Assembly: GCF_000143415.4 (NCBI RefSeq)
Contig: NW_003314264.1
Span: 4,239,370-4,303,369, forward strand
Length of the DNA: 64,000 nt
DNA from: Selaginella moellendorffii
Taxonomy: Eukaryota; Streptophyta; Lycopodiopsida; Selaginellales; Selaginellaceae
Direction: 5' to 3'
The notes below the pieces were generated by a model. That model was not told the origin of the DNA, searched no databases, and was given only the letters and a program-made list of their open reading frames with translations. The translations under genes were made by a program, and so were the position numbers. Positions 9,895-21,274 of this stretch are shown piece by piece; within the stretch, counting starts at the first letter, position 1, and every line of letters starts with the position of its first letter.

Positions 9895-10276
9895 ATGGCG
9901 AGCTCGGGCCCTCCGTATCCATGGGAGCCTCCCACGAACATCCCCATCCATGGCCCAAGCCCTAAGCGCTGGCAAGTTCTAACGGGGCGCTACATGTGTG
10001 CGGTGATGTGGTGAGTCTCTCTAGTGTGATCGATCTATGGGAAAAAAATTATTTTGCCTCCCCAGGTTTTGGATCTTCTATCGATTCAAAGAAGACGGCG
10101 ATGTGCTGCTGGTAAGCTCTCTAGAGACTAGATTTTCACCTCTAGACGCTGAGATCTCTCTCTCTTTTCTCTCTCGCTCAGGGATTTCGTCACAAATGGG
10201 AACCCAGAGTAAGCGAAGCTACATTGAAACAATCTTTACATTTTCTATTCTATAGGGAGGAGGTGGTCATCACTGA
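9895..10276 (+). CDS. NDUFB2: Complex I subunit NDUFB2 homologue
   Basis: Four small exons with clean GT-AG junctions and consistent phase: 9895-10010, 10066-10111, 10182-10208, 10256-10276; total 210 nt, 69 residues. The protein contains PKRWQVLTGRYMCAVMWFW, then IFYRFKEDGDVLLGFRHKWE and a GGGGHH tail, matching the plant NDUFB2 pattern of Pro-Lys-Arg-Trp, one transmembrane helix, and a Gly/His-rich end. Family length in plants is about 69, so it looks complete. It is an accessory subunit of the membrane arm of mitochondrial complex I. The last exon codes only six residues and the third only nine, so automatic gene finders could easily miss it. It converges with the CCCH gene 150 bp downstream. 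Confidence 0.85.
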
Positions 10277-10428
10277 TCTAAACTTGGGCGGAATAAGCAG
10301 TGATCTTTCTAGTTTGTACCTTTTGATGCTCTGGAATTTTCAAAAGCTTTCCAATTGCCAGGAAGAACGAAGAACAAACATTTCGCCGAGGGTTTAATAA
10401 AAGCCACCGTGAATCTCGGGAACTTTGT

Positions 10429-11970
10429 CTAAGTATCGCCACCTACGCCCGAACTAGCTAGCCTAGCTTCCAACTCGTTGAGCTCGTCCTCGTCCAGATC
10501 ATCGTCCTCAACGTCTGGAATCGCTTCGTCGTCCTCGTCAATCTCGGCTGGATCCGCAGACGCTGACGACGATCCAGCAGCAGCAGTTACCGCGGTATCA
10601 GTTGCCTGCAATGAAAAACAAAGACTTTGAGACATCTACAAGCTCCCATAGCCGGAGTTACCTTCGAATCCTGAGCTTTGGAGCTACTTCCGGGTTCCTC
10701 TTCGTCTCTCTCATACTCGTCGCAAGCTTCCAAATCGTCGACGAACAAGCTTGCGTCAGAGGCAAAGAGTTCTCTTCCACTGCAACAACAGAAACGAATT
10801 AGCTCTCTAAAAGTGGAAACCACACCATACCTCATTCTGTCATTCTTCGCTCGTTCAGCCCTCTTCTGTGCCAACATCGCTTCCCTTTCCTGCTCCTTTC
10901 TCTTCTTCCATTCGCTGAAGATCGTAGCATTTAGAGGGGTGGTCGTCGAAACCTTTGTTCGCTGCAACAGGGAAACAGAGCTCTTAGCACGTAAAAAGCT
11001 CATCCAAAGAGTACCTGTTCTTCGATCTCCTCTTCAATGCTTAGTTTCTCAGCTTCCTCCTCCAGCAACGCCTTCATTTGAGACTTCAGAACGTACCCTG
11101 GTGGCAACGCATGTCGGTAATGGCAGTCTTTACCACCATTGGGACACACCCAGAACCAGCCATACTGCTTCTTCTCAACGGCATCCAGGAAGTACTTGCA
11201 CACCTGAAAGTTTGCAACGTTACTACAAGATCCCAGAACAAAAGCCAAAGACATACTATCTCGGTTGGTTTGTTGTTCATGTACTCGTTCCCTTTGGATT
11301 CCACAACCTTCTCCAGCGTCTCCTGGTCCCATTCTTCCATGGTCTCTGCTCACGAGCACGGAAAGGAATATCAGAATAGAAAAGCTCGGGCTAAGACAAC
11401 TCACCATTATCACGCTGGTCACTGTAGAGGTCGATCTTCTCTCCCTTTCTCTCCACATTGAGATCATGAGAGTACTTGCACTTGAATCCCTTGGCGCACT
11501 GTCCCCTCCTGAAAAACTCGCAAACGACTGACTTTGGATCGACACCTGAAATCGAGTACAGCTGCTACTGGTTTTAACGTATAATAGCGTGGGGAAAAAA
11601 GCTTCTTGCAGACACTCACCAACTGGAACTTTCGGCTGGCTGATGGCAACCTTGAAGAGCTCATTCAGCTCCTTCTCCCGCTGAGTTTCCTCTTCCTTCT
11701 TTTTCTGCGAATTTCCCAAAACAAATCCCCGGTGAGAGAGGGAAACCCACGTTCCAACAAAATCCAGACCTTCTGAGCAGCTTTGGGATCCTCCTCGCGC
11801 TTGACACGAGACTGCACGGATTGCTGGAGGCTCGCCACATACTTCTGGACATTCTTACTCTTGTTCTTGTTCTTGAGCCCAAATGTCTTGTCCTCCACGA
11901 GCTTCTGCTTCTTCGCCAAATCGGCCTTCTGCTTCTCCTTGGACCCCTTGTCGGCGGCTTTCGGAGGCAT
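10429..11970 (-). CDS. CCCH zinc-finger protein, ZC3H15/DFRP1 family
   Basis: Eight exons with matching phase (11770-11970, 11620-11704, 11405-11545, 11257-11345, 11015-11203, 10831-10961, 10662-10779, 10429-10605) give 376 residues from [11 protein letters not shown]. Features in order: a Lys-rich head with [19 protein letters not shown] (family signature), a first CCCH finger [19 protein letters not shown], the LYSDQRDN and [13 protein letters not shown] linker, a second finger ending [12 protein letters not shown], the DFRP segment [18 protein letters not shown] through [12 protein letters not shown], and an acidic tail [20 protein letters not shown]. In animals and yeast (ZC3H15/Tma46) this family stabilises the DRG1-type translational GTPase and associates with ribosomes. 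A telo-box-like AGCCCTAACCCT sits near 12044-12055 in its upstream region. Confidence 0.9.
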
Positions 11971-12125
11971 TTCTTCGCGGAGATGAATCTACCAATCGAT
12001 CGAGCCGCCCTGCCCTTGCGCCGATCAGCGCCTCCACTTCCCAAGCCCTAACCCTCATCAAAGAGAGCAAAAGCCCTAAACAAAAATGCGCTTGCTTTCT
12101 CAAAGAGGAAAAAAGAGGTTTTTTA

Positions 12126-12461
12126 TCACTTCTTCTTCTTGCTATGGCGATTTCTCCGTCGGAGCTTCTTGTGCTTGTGCTTGTTCATCTTCTTTCTCCT
12201 CTTCTTCTTCACGCTGCTCGCCTCGATCTCAATCTCGTCGCCATCGTGACCGGGCAGCCAAATTCCCTCTCCGGTCAGCGAATCCACATGAATGTAGCTC
12301 GATCCCTTGTTGATCTCCACCTTATCGAGGCAGTTCCTCTCAAATCTCCCATCTTCCCCGATCCAAGCGCCGGTTCTCGGTAGCAAATCACTCGGCGCAG
12401 CTACAAACCTCTTGACAGCCCACGCCGCGATCGCGCGCCTCGAGCACAAGCTTCTCAGCAT
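12126..12461 (-). CDS. Mitochondrial small-subunit ribosomal protein mS38 (AURKAIP1/COX24 domain)
   Basis: A 111-residue intronless frame, started at the ATG at 12461. The first 30 residues (MLRSLCSRRAIAAWAVKRF) look like a mitochondrial targeting peptide: basic, Ser-rich, no acidic residues. The C-terminus, KKKRRKKMNKHKHKKLRRRN, is the diagnostic very basic mS38/COX24 domain, which threads into rRNA in the mitoribosome small subunit. Length is typical of plant members. A telo-box-like sequence (AGCCCTAAACCC, about 12468-12479) precedes it. It lies 155 bp from the CCCH gene start on the same strand. Confidence 0.85.
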   Translation of the reverse strand: MLRSLCSRRAIAAWAVKRFVAAPSDLLPRTGAWIGEDGRFERNCLDKVEINKGSSYIHVDSLTGEGIWLPGHDGDEIEIEASSVKKKRRKKMNKHKHKKLRRRNRHSKKKK

Positions 12462-12568
12462 CACAAAGCCCTAAACCCGCGTAGCCAAGAGCCCTAGAAA
12501 ACAGAGTGTATTATTCACATGAATATGCTGCCATTTTAAATTCAAACTCTCTGTGTGTAACACTGTCG

Positions 12569-15500
12569 CTATAAATCCAAGCACTCCTCGTAGAGCTCGT
12601 TGAGAAGCTCGGCCTCCACCTCCACGCCTATCGCCTCCACGAAATTTTGGAGCTCCATCCATCGATCACCCTTCATCAAATACTTCTCGATCAGATTCTC
12701 CACCGTGTGCTGTAAATCTTCACCCTGGGGATACACGACGTAATCCGAGAGCGTCGACCACACCTCGGCCACCAGGAGTCCTCCGCCAGGAACAGTCCGG
12801 ACAGTCGAAAGCCACGGATCACACACGAACTTGTGTGTCAAGATCTCGTCCACCATGTCGAAGAGATGCCGCCGTTTCATGCTCGAGATCTTCGTCGTCT
12901 CTGCTGTGGAGACGTCCTCGGCTTGGGCCCTGTAGAATCCTTCCAGCTGCTGGAACAGCATCGGGTCCAGAGCATGCGCCTGAGAGTGCTGCTCCACCAA
13001 AAAGCTGTCGCTGCCACTGTTCTTGATCAAGCCTGACGCGAGAAGGATGTTCTTCACGTAGACCTTCTGGCCGTCCTCCTCCTTGCACTTTTCCAGCTCC
13101 AGCCATTGGAGGTGGCCAGTGTCGTTCGAGCTTACACTTGTCTCGAGCTCGGGGTGTTGTTTCTCTTCCACAACAACCTTGTCCACAACCACGTCCGAAA
13201 TCTCAAGATCTTCTTGATCGTTGTCATCCCACTTCAAGCGACGGAGATGAATTCGCAGCTCTGCCAGAAACAAAGTCTCTGTTTGCGTTCAAGCAGAAAA
13301 GGAGAACTCACCTTCCAGTTCCGAGCTGATCGTATCGAAGTCAACATGACCAGGACTCTCCTCAAAAGAGGACTCCAAAACGGATATTGGACTTGGTTGT
13401 CCACTGTTGTCGCTGCTTATGGATGCCTCATCAACGTCCACAGCTTCGACGACGTCTGTCGTCGGGCTGGCTTTAACGAGCTCCTCCTCTTCTTGCGAAA
13501 CCTGCAGCAACTGGCCTTGCCATCAATCCGAGAAAGAAAAAAAAAAGACAAGAAATAGTATGTTGACTAACCTCCTCTTTGTGACGCCAGCTTGAAACTT
13601 CCGAAGACAAATGTGAAGTTTCAGTAACCGACTGCTTGCTATAATCAGTTTCTTCTTCGCACGGACTGGCAGAAACTGTGGGAACGCTGTCATTTGACGA
13701 AACAAACGCCGAAGGCGATCTCGAAATATCTGTCTCTGGCTGGGATACTGCTTCCGAAACACCGATGTCTGCTGTATACTCGGACTCTAACGTGTCCCTT
13801 GAATCGCTACACTCAAGAGAAGCCTCGTTTTCCCCCTGTGACTCGAATCCAGAAGATTTCAGAAGAAAACTTCCCCCATATCCCAGCAAGTCACTACCGG
13901 GAACTGCCTCACTATCCAAACTATAATCCCCTACCTTAGCACCCGCATCGTCTTGTACAGTATTTGTAAAATCCCTGTTAGTGAGATCTACGTTGTTTTT
14001 CCTAGCTTCAGAAGGCTGGCTTCTAGCTTTCCGGAAAGAATCGCCAAGCTTGTGAGATGTCTCGGGCAATACTTGTTGATTCTTTCGAATTCTATCCTTC
14101 CTTACCATCTGTTTGCTTATGCCACTTGAAGACACTATCTCCCTGTTCTGTGCTTCCGAGACTTTACTTATCCGGCTGCTAACGGACTGGTCAGGCACCA
14201 AGACAACGATGCCCTTCGACACAGGTCGTGGCATTGGCGGAGAACTCCCAGAAGCTTGCTGCCTCGGACGACTTGGTTTTTTCTGTACTGAAGAAAGCGA
14301 AGCCTTGAAGCCTGTATCCTCCACAGCCTCAACTTGAGGCTTTGGTCTCCTACTAGTTCTCCCAGTAGGCGTTGTTACCCCGTCACCCTTCAAGAATTCA
14401 CTTCCACCGCCGAGTCTTGGACCGTCCGAGTTATCAAGTGTCACGTTTAGTCTCTTGCCAGCACCCTGTTCTTGTAGAGCATTCCTCGCCAAGTCTCGCA
14501 CCACGCTTTCCCGGACTTGACGAGCGATTTCCTTGGCAATCTCCCTGGGATTGGCAGCGCCTTCATTCCTGGAAGTATCCGCAATCCTCCTCATATCATC
14601 GCAAGCCTCTGTTACCCTCCTAGAAGGAATAGTTTCGTCCCGGACGCTGTTTGCATATGGTCCTGGAGAAAAACTGGCCGAGGTAGGACTCGCGTTTCGG
14701 TTCGGACTCGGCTTGAGAACAACTATCCTCGTCGGGGCTTGGTTGTCAGGGACCAAATTCTTTATGATGTCTTCGCCAGCTCCAACCAAGTTGGAATGCC
14801 TGGAGAAATTCTTGAGTGCATCTTCTCTTCTACCCTCGATAACTTTCCTGACAATGGGATTCCTGAGCCCCTCCGGTACTGGCCTGTCAATAGCAACGTT
14901 TCTGTGTGCGACTCCGGGAGTTTTTTCGATATGTTTACCAAGAACCGAGTCCTGATCCTCAACGTACTTCAGGAAAGCATCTCTGTTGGTCTGGAAGAAG
15001 TCGATCGCGTCTAAAAACTCCTTGGATTGATTCAGCTGCTGATTTGCTGCAAGCCACCTTTTGTCTGAGAGTTTCTCCCCAGTTAGCAAACGCGTCGCTT
15101 CGTTCAACTTCTCCCGCACAAGCATCTGTTTGAGAGCTAGCTGCCGCTTCATCTCCTCTATCTCAAACACATCTGGTAACTCTCTTGCTGCCCCTCGCTT
15201 TTTGTTGTCCGAACCCCGAGGACGATTAAGCTTTGCCTTGTCTTCCACATAGTAAGATTCCTGGACCGGCAGTACCACTGTAGCTGCTGGAGGAGCCTGC
15301 TTAAACTCGTTTTGCCTTCTCGACTGTTTCTCCACTGCCTGCTTTGGAGTCACTTGGTCTCCCCCTTTCTTCTTGGCCTGCTTCGCCGGGACTGATTCGT
15401 TTGGGAGAGTATCCAAACCCATGAGCCGAGCGACCACGTTTGGGGGCCGAAAGTCCATATCCCTGCCGCTGTGAGCCTTGAGTACATACTCGCTTCCCCC

Positions 15501-15865
15501 ATGCACGAAGTTCATCTTCTTGTCAGGCGTCCTAGAGTTGGTCCGAGTTGTCTGCAAACACAACAACTTAGCCACAACCAAAAAATCAGAACTTCTTTCA
15601 CCACGCTACTACTTACTTCCCCCTCCTCGCGCTTGGCTCTCGACTTCGGCGAATCTCTTCCCTTGTAGAGCTTGTCCATTTGGTAATCTGAAAGAAACAC
15701 AAAAAGAAATCACAGTTTTTGCTACCAACACGAGTCGATCTACTTACCGAGAGCGATCCTCCTGTCATCGGGTAGCCTCTTTCCCGAGAGAGTTTCATTG
15801 AAGTCGAAGAGATGCATTCCACTAGCTGGGCCACCTCTGTCCGCGTACCTTCTCTCTCGAGCCAT
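12569..15865 (-). CDS. TRM/LONGIFOLIA-type microtubule-associated protein (DUF4378)
   Basis: Five exons with consistent phase: 15748-15865, 15617-15687, 13572-15551, 13312-13501, 12569-13260; 3051 nt, 1016 residues. The N-terminus has MHLFDFNETLSGKRLPDD, the middle the hallmark PPNVVARLMGLDTLP motif, and the last exon is a DUF4378 domain (RRHLFDMVDEILTHKF through LIEKYLMKGDRWMELQNFVE to the end). This is the layout of the plant TRM (TON1-recruiting motif) superfamily, including LONGIFOLIA proteins, which bring TON1/TRM/PP2A to cortical microtubules and set cell elongation and division plane. Between the domains the chain is long, Ser/Pro-rich and probably disordered. Confidence 0.9.
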
Positions 15866-16383
15866 GAACAGAACCCGCAGCTACTAAATGGCTAGCCAAG
15901 CCTCTGCTAAAGCAGCTCCTGCGAAGGGCCTTGAGCTGAGAGTTGTGGATCCAGCATTTCTTTCCGTAGCACCCATCACGCAAAGACAAGGCGCCTTCAC
16001 TCCAAAGCAACAATTCCACAGTGATCTCATGTGCGTTTCGTTTTGATCCCGAGGCTCAAAATTTTTCCCCTTCCCAGCACGATCACCACAGCCTGCATTT
16101 TCCCAGCTAGATATCGCAGATCCAAGCGCTGCCGAAACGCATCGCTAGCTCCTGAGAAGCCCTAAAATCGGAGCTCCAAAACCTGGATGCAAATCCCGTA
16201 ATAATGTATCGAATCCAAATCCTGGAACCGCTGATCCCAGGAACCCTAGTCCGCCGCGTGACGAGAGGAGAGGGGTAATGCCAAAAAAACGCAATGTGGC
16301 AGCGAGAAACTAGCCTAGGCCTCCATAGCCGGCACCAGAAACAGCCACAGTTGTTCTAAACAGGGCGCCGAATACGGTCACGC

Positions 16384-16389
16384 CACGTG
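16384..16389. promoter_or_regulatory. G-box upstream of the TRM gene
   Basis: A CACGTG core (in GCCACGTGTC) about 520 bp upstream of the TRM start codon. This is the binding core for plant bZIP and bHLH factors. The interval 15870-16460 is otherwise a GC-rich upstream region without a coding signal. Confidence 0.4.
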
Positions 16390-16459
16390 TCCGCATCGCG
16401 CCTTCGCATCTCGACCGTCCGGGACCATATAGTTAACATGTCATTGTTTGCGCAAATCT

Positions 16460-17820
16460 AAGAATCACGACCACAACAATAGTTAAATGTCCTTGCTTAA
16501 ATTACAGCATTGCCATTGTTGCTATTGCCTCTCCAACCTTATGTGCGATTCGTACACGAAGAGCCTTGGTACGGACTGGCACTGGTGGGTGAATTTAAAG
16601 ACTTCCATGTTCCAGGCGGTCCCATTTTTGGTCACACCTTTCCTTTTGTGATTGTAGATGTTATGTCCTTGTCAAGAAATTTATGCCCATTACACTCTTC
16701 TACCGCCATTTTAGATGTTTCCATTCCTTGGAATGCCTTACGATCTTCCAATTAGCTCAAAACACTTGCGGTGGTCTCGAGCTCAATTTCCAAAGCGACC
16801 AGCTTTTCTGTTTCTCTGCTGTACTGCTGTTGTGCCCAGAGAGAGGTGTATGATCGCTCAAGCTCAAGCATGCGTTCGGGCTCTCGTTTCTTGGCACCTC
16901 ACAGCATTGCTATTATTTCTCTGCACGTTCCAGCAGAGATCCGCCAAGCAAAACTTTGGGTGTTTTCCTGTTTATTAAGTGCTATAAGATTGTTAAGGTG
17001 GTTGAGTCTATATTTGGGAAAAATGTTTTAAATATCTTCAAAAATGTAGAATATATTCAGGTATATGCTTTAGGAACCAAAAAACAAAACTCTAAACTCT
17101 AAAATTTTTATACCTACACAAACCATGTTAGCAAATAAATTACATCTCTGGATGGCTTGCAATGTTGGCACTGGCAAATGCTGGCTGGGAGAGTGATGTG
17201 TTCTAGCATCTCCTTTTGCAGTTCCTCTCCTTAGATTGCAGCATTGAGTTCTAAAACTTTAATGTCCTCAAACTCACTCTTTAGAAGGCTGCCCGCCACC
17301 ACATTGTACTAGAGGCCCCAAAGAGACTCATGAGAGTGTTTCCAATCCCGGACGTCCAGCCCAGTGGAAGCAATCCAGAAACAAAATCTTCTCAAGCCAA
17401 GAAGTAGGAGCAGTAGGAATGGAGTGGGCATTCCCCTCAAGGAGCTGAGAAAGGCTGTGAAGAATATAGCTTACGGTTTGACGACCTCAAGGATCATCAA
17501 AAGCAGTGATTCTGGCTCCCATCACTGTGCCAGAATTAAGCTTCGATCATGGTGGCCTAGTCTTTACTGCTCATGCCATCAAACATGAACTCTGCCCTGA
17601 TCAGGATCCCACAGTTGGCATACATCACCATCAATGAAGTCTCCATAACCAAGTCCCAACTAAGTTCAAAGAAGATGGAAGGACCCTGGCATGGCTGGCA
17701 AGGATCCATCAATAGCATGGCCTTAATCTAGAGTTTGGATCTTAAAATGCTGCAAGAGAAGGTTGGAGAGCCAAATAAAGTTGTTGGTTAAGGCTTCCAA
17801 GTTCATCTGGTGGAAGGTCC
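16460..17820. other. Intergenic stretch with weak, unassigned coding scraps
   Basis: Several short open frames (for example 17364-17588) in changing frames, with moderate GC near 17280-17700. None matches a family I recognise. It could be an old gene or transposon fragment. Confidence 0.35.
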
Positions 17821-17828
17821 TAATTGCT

Positions 17829-17919
17829 GGGAGATTACATGGTTTTTCCAGCATTTATCCCACCCTCGCAATTCTTGGTTGCTGGGGTAAATGCTGGAAA
17901 AAACACCATATAATCTCCC
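17829..17919. repeat. Short foldback (hairpin) element
   Basis: Two arms of about 34-37 bp, 17829-17862 and 17883-17919, are imperfect reverse complements with a loop of about 20 bases. Both arms carry GGGAGATTA and CCAGCATTTA in inverted orientation, with one or two mismatches and a 3-base size difference. It could be a small MITE or a microRNA-type precursor. Neither use can be settled from sequence alone. Confidence 0.75.
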
Positions 17920-18420
17920 CTATGAACGAAAATGACATATATATGTCATATATGTGCCAGTGCATATGATATGGACAATGCAATATTTGAGATAATATTG
18001 GCAACTACCATTCAGTAGATTGGAGCTTGAGCCTGTTGCCCCTGGAAGATTTCATGTTAAATAGCACTCCTTGGGTATTACCTTCCATTATCAGCCCCTC
18101 CATGAAGGGCTGTCCTTCACATAATTATTTTATTTAGACAACTTACATTAAGGTTTTTTCTTTTAATATTGACAAAGAAAGATTCTTGATTGATCTTAAT
18201 TTTCACAAGAAAATTTAAACGATTATTTTGAAATGGCTTATGAAAACAGAATGGTTTTTGGGAATTTCCATTTCTTAAGTCCATATTAAAGTCCTATCAA
18301 ATAATCTAGATCAAATTAGTAACCTGTATATTATGTAAATAAATTTTAATTGAATAAATAAAATATGTAATTTGATGTAATTTAATTTTTTAATTGTAAA
18401 ATAAATATTTAAATTTATAC

Positions 18421-18596
18421 TGTGAGTGCTTGGAATATGAAAAGGGAATACAGAAAATGTACATATTAATTAGCCCAAAAAACTTAGCTTATATACAAGA
18501 GCAAGTGGTCCGGATTGAAACTAATCTGATGGTTACCAAAATCCCACTATGCTAATATTAGTATACGGCATCATAATTGTACACTTGGACTTCACA
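18421..18596 (-). repeat. 3' LTR of the deleted gypsy element
   Basis: Starts TGTGAGTGC and ends CTTCACA on the plus strand. It is a close match to 21097-21270 and 25570-25735. Confidence 0.75.
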
Positions 18597-19176
18597 TCAT
18601 TCTTTCTTCTTGAAATAATGGAAGACCATTAGAATTCTCTTATAAATGGGTTGGGATCTAGAGGAACATTAAAAGAAGGCATTAATGGATCTATAAGTGG
18701 TATTAGTTGTTCCTGATCTTTTTGTATGAAGTGTTTCAATTGCTGCACATGCACAATTTATAGAAGATCAGCTTGTTGAATGTTATGCTAAACCTCATAA
18801 ACTTACAATTCAACTTGCCGCAACACCTGATACGGTCCTTTGCATTGAACAAGGAGCCCCTTAGATAAACCATGTACCGTAAGATGGGGAAAATGGACTA
18901 ACATGTAAGTGGAAGATGATGGGAGTTATAACACTATTGTTGTCCCACTTGTATGCAACCTAAGTGTTCGGTAGACTTTACTCGGATAAGAAGAAGAATG
19001 CTCGTCAAATACTAATCCCACGACTTAGCATCGGTAGCTAGTGGCAATTGCGAAGGTAAACCTAGCTCCGTTGGTAATATTGGATCATAACCATATAAAA
19101 GTTTATATAATGAAGCACCAATAGAACTCTACATCCTTGTGACATATGCATATTGAAAAAATAGCAAATAACCATC

Positions 19177-19706
19177 TCAATTCGAATGTTGAAAGTTCAC
19201 GTACTTTGTGATCATTCCTTTAAATGTCTGAACGAGCTGTTCCACTAAACTGTCTGATTGTGAATGATAAGCAATTGTGAAAGTGTAGTGTATTCCCAAT
19301 CGAGTTGTCAAAACACAAAATGCCTTAGCCATAAATGCAGGACTATTATCCGAAAGAATCCACTCCAGACAAAAATGTTGGAACACCACTCGATTGAGGA
19401 GGAAGTATTCAACAATAGTTACAGAAGCACTAGCAAGAGCATTAACTTCCACCTAACGAGTCAATAGTTAGAAACAATGATAACATATTCATTGCCAATA
19501 GTCGATCGTGGAAAAGGTCCTATAAGATCAAATGCCACCAACTCAAATGGACGAGAAATTATAATTGACTCCAACCATCCTTCCATGGCACGAGAGGGAG
19601 TATTACAATGTTGGCACCAAACACAATTACACATATACTGAATAACATCACATTGCATTTTCGACCAATAGAAAAACTTGTACAGCTTCTTGGTCATATA
19701 ACACAA
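19177..19706 (-). pseudogene. Gypsy integrase remnant
   Basis: The upstream frame carries a zinc-binding tail (CNCVWCQHC) and the start of the catalytic core (PFELVAFDLIGPF, with the first catalytic Asp). After a break the frame continues through EVNALASASV, WILSDNSPAFMAKAF (second Asp) and YHSQSDSLVEQLVQTFK, where the third acidic residue of the DDE triad falls (VEQ). This is the order of Ty3/gypsy rve integrases. Stops and frame changes make it non-functional. Confidence 0.75.
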
Positions 19707-19889
19707 GTGTAGATGGCAACGTGTGGCAATAGGTCAAGCAATAAAAGATAAACTCAAACCTATATCAACTAATACAGAGAGAATAATAGGAGACCTTTTG
19801 TTATAAAAACAAGCTTGGAAAGTAAATACTGAATGAACCGGTGCCAAGTGAACCTCTTGATGATACTTTCAAAAGAAAGATGAAAGAGT

Positions 19890-20900
19890 CATTGATTTAT
19901 TCGTGCAAGGTCCCTTCGTTACTTGTGCGATTCCTCATTTCTTGGATGCATCTTGGTATCCAGACCTTCCATTGCAGTAACACCAATAGGACGTTGTTAA
20001 TGCCAAGGTCTCCATTCAGGAAATGGAGGTTGCCAATCCAAAAAATGCTGACAACGCCGATAAATGTGACCAACTTTATCACATGCCTAATAGTGAACAT
20101 CACGGCCATGACCATGACCTCACCCTTATCTTTGGACTTGAGCAACAGTAGCGTCAACCTCCATTGGAACAGAATCATCACCCACAGAAAGTGGAACGGA
20201 AGGATATGTAGCAAGAAGTGGAAGAGACGATGTTTCATAATGTTGTTCCAAGTGAAGAGCATCGTCAAGAGTGGCTGGAGCAAGTGCATGCACAAGTCCG
20301 ACAAGATCTTGACGAAGTGCTAGCAATAACATTCTTAGTTTGATTTGCTCCAACATATTTAGCTCCACACGAAGCAAGAGGTTTCAGAAACGAATGCTAA
20401 ATTGCATTACCGACTGAGATTGCCTTTGACGAAGACGATGCAATTGCTAGAAGGCATCATCACAATTGTCAGCATGTTCAAATGTGCGTTTGAAGATGTC
20501 TAGGAGAACACTCCAATCCCCATGAGTGGCTGCACTCAAACCATTGTACCACTACAGTACTATCCTTTGGAGACACGTGAGAAACTCACACAAATATTAA
20601 GTATCATCCCTAAGAATGATATGTGGCAATCACTATGAAGTGATCGAATCAATATTACACATCATCCTTAGGATTCCCACAAAAGAACTTTGGCCTAATG
20701 CAAGGATTGGCACCAAGAGCAAGAAGAGTTGTACAATGTGCCGTGAATGCTGCCATCAACTAAATTTGGTTGTTCAATTACAACCGTATAGCATCAAGCA
20801 ATTGCACCAATTGTTACTCCAGAATCAGAGGAGGAAACTACTACTTTGCTATAGAGATGAATGAAAAGGAAAGAATAAAAAAAGGGAAATGAGAAAAAAC
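19890..20900 (-). pseudogene. Gypsy gag remnant
   Basis: LRQDLVGLVHALAPATLDDA, LEQHYETSS and VPMEVDATVAQVQR resemble the C-terminal part of gag. In a neighbouring frame ACDKVGHIYRRC is left of a CCHC zinc knuckle. The frame is broken by stops, and upstream capsid parts are only weakly visible. Confidence 0.55.
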
Positions 20901-21096
20901 TAAAAGGAAAGGGAGATCTACACAATAGAAAAGCTAGATCTAAACCAAAATCCTAAAATGAAATAACAAAAGAAAGGAAATGGAAAAAACTAGATTTAGA
21001 CGATTTAGACGATTTAGACAAAAGCTAGATCTAAACTAAAATCCCAAATTCAAGCACTCCTCAAGGACAATAAAAAGTGCCTCTCATCTCCACTAA

Positions 21097-21270
21097 TGTG
21101 AATGCTTGGAATATGAAAAAGGAATACAGAAAATATGCATATTAATTAGCTCAAAAACCTTAGTTTATATACAAAAGCAAGTGTTCCGGATTGAAACCAA
21201 TCGAACAGTTACCAAAATCCCACTACGTTAATATTAGTATACAGTCGTAGCCATATACTTTGACCTCACA
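21097..21270 (-). repeat. 5' LTR of the deleted gypsy element
   Basis: Pairs with 18421-18596. Starts TGTGAATGC and ends CCTCACA on the plus strand. Confidence 0.75.
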
Positions 21271-21274
21271 ATAC

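Larger units (their letters stand above)
18421..21270 (-). mobile_element. Deleted Ty3/gypsy retrotransposon with short LTRs
   Basis: Direct repeats of 176 and 174 bp (TG...CA ends) flank gag and integrase remnants read on the minus strand. A purine tract (AAGAAGAAAGAATGA on the minus strand, about 18597-18612) sits just inside the left repeat, as expected for the polypurine tract of a minus-strand element. ATAC occurs immediately outside both ends (18417-18420 and 21271-21274), a probable target duplication. Gag is followed directly by integrase, so protease, RT and RNase H are gone. Frames are broken by stops. A relative lies at 25570. Confidence 0.75.
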
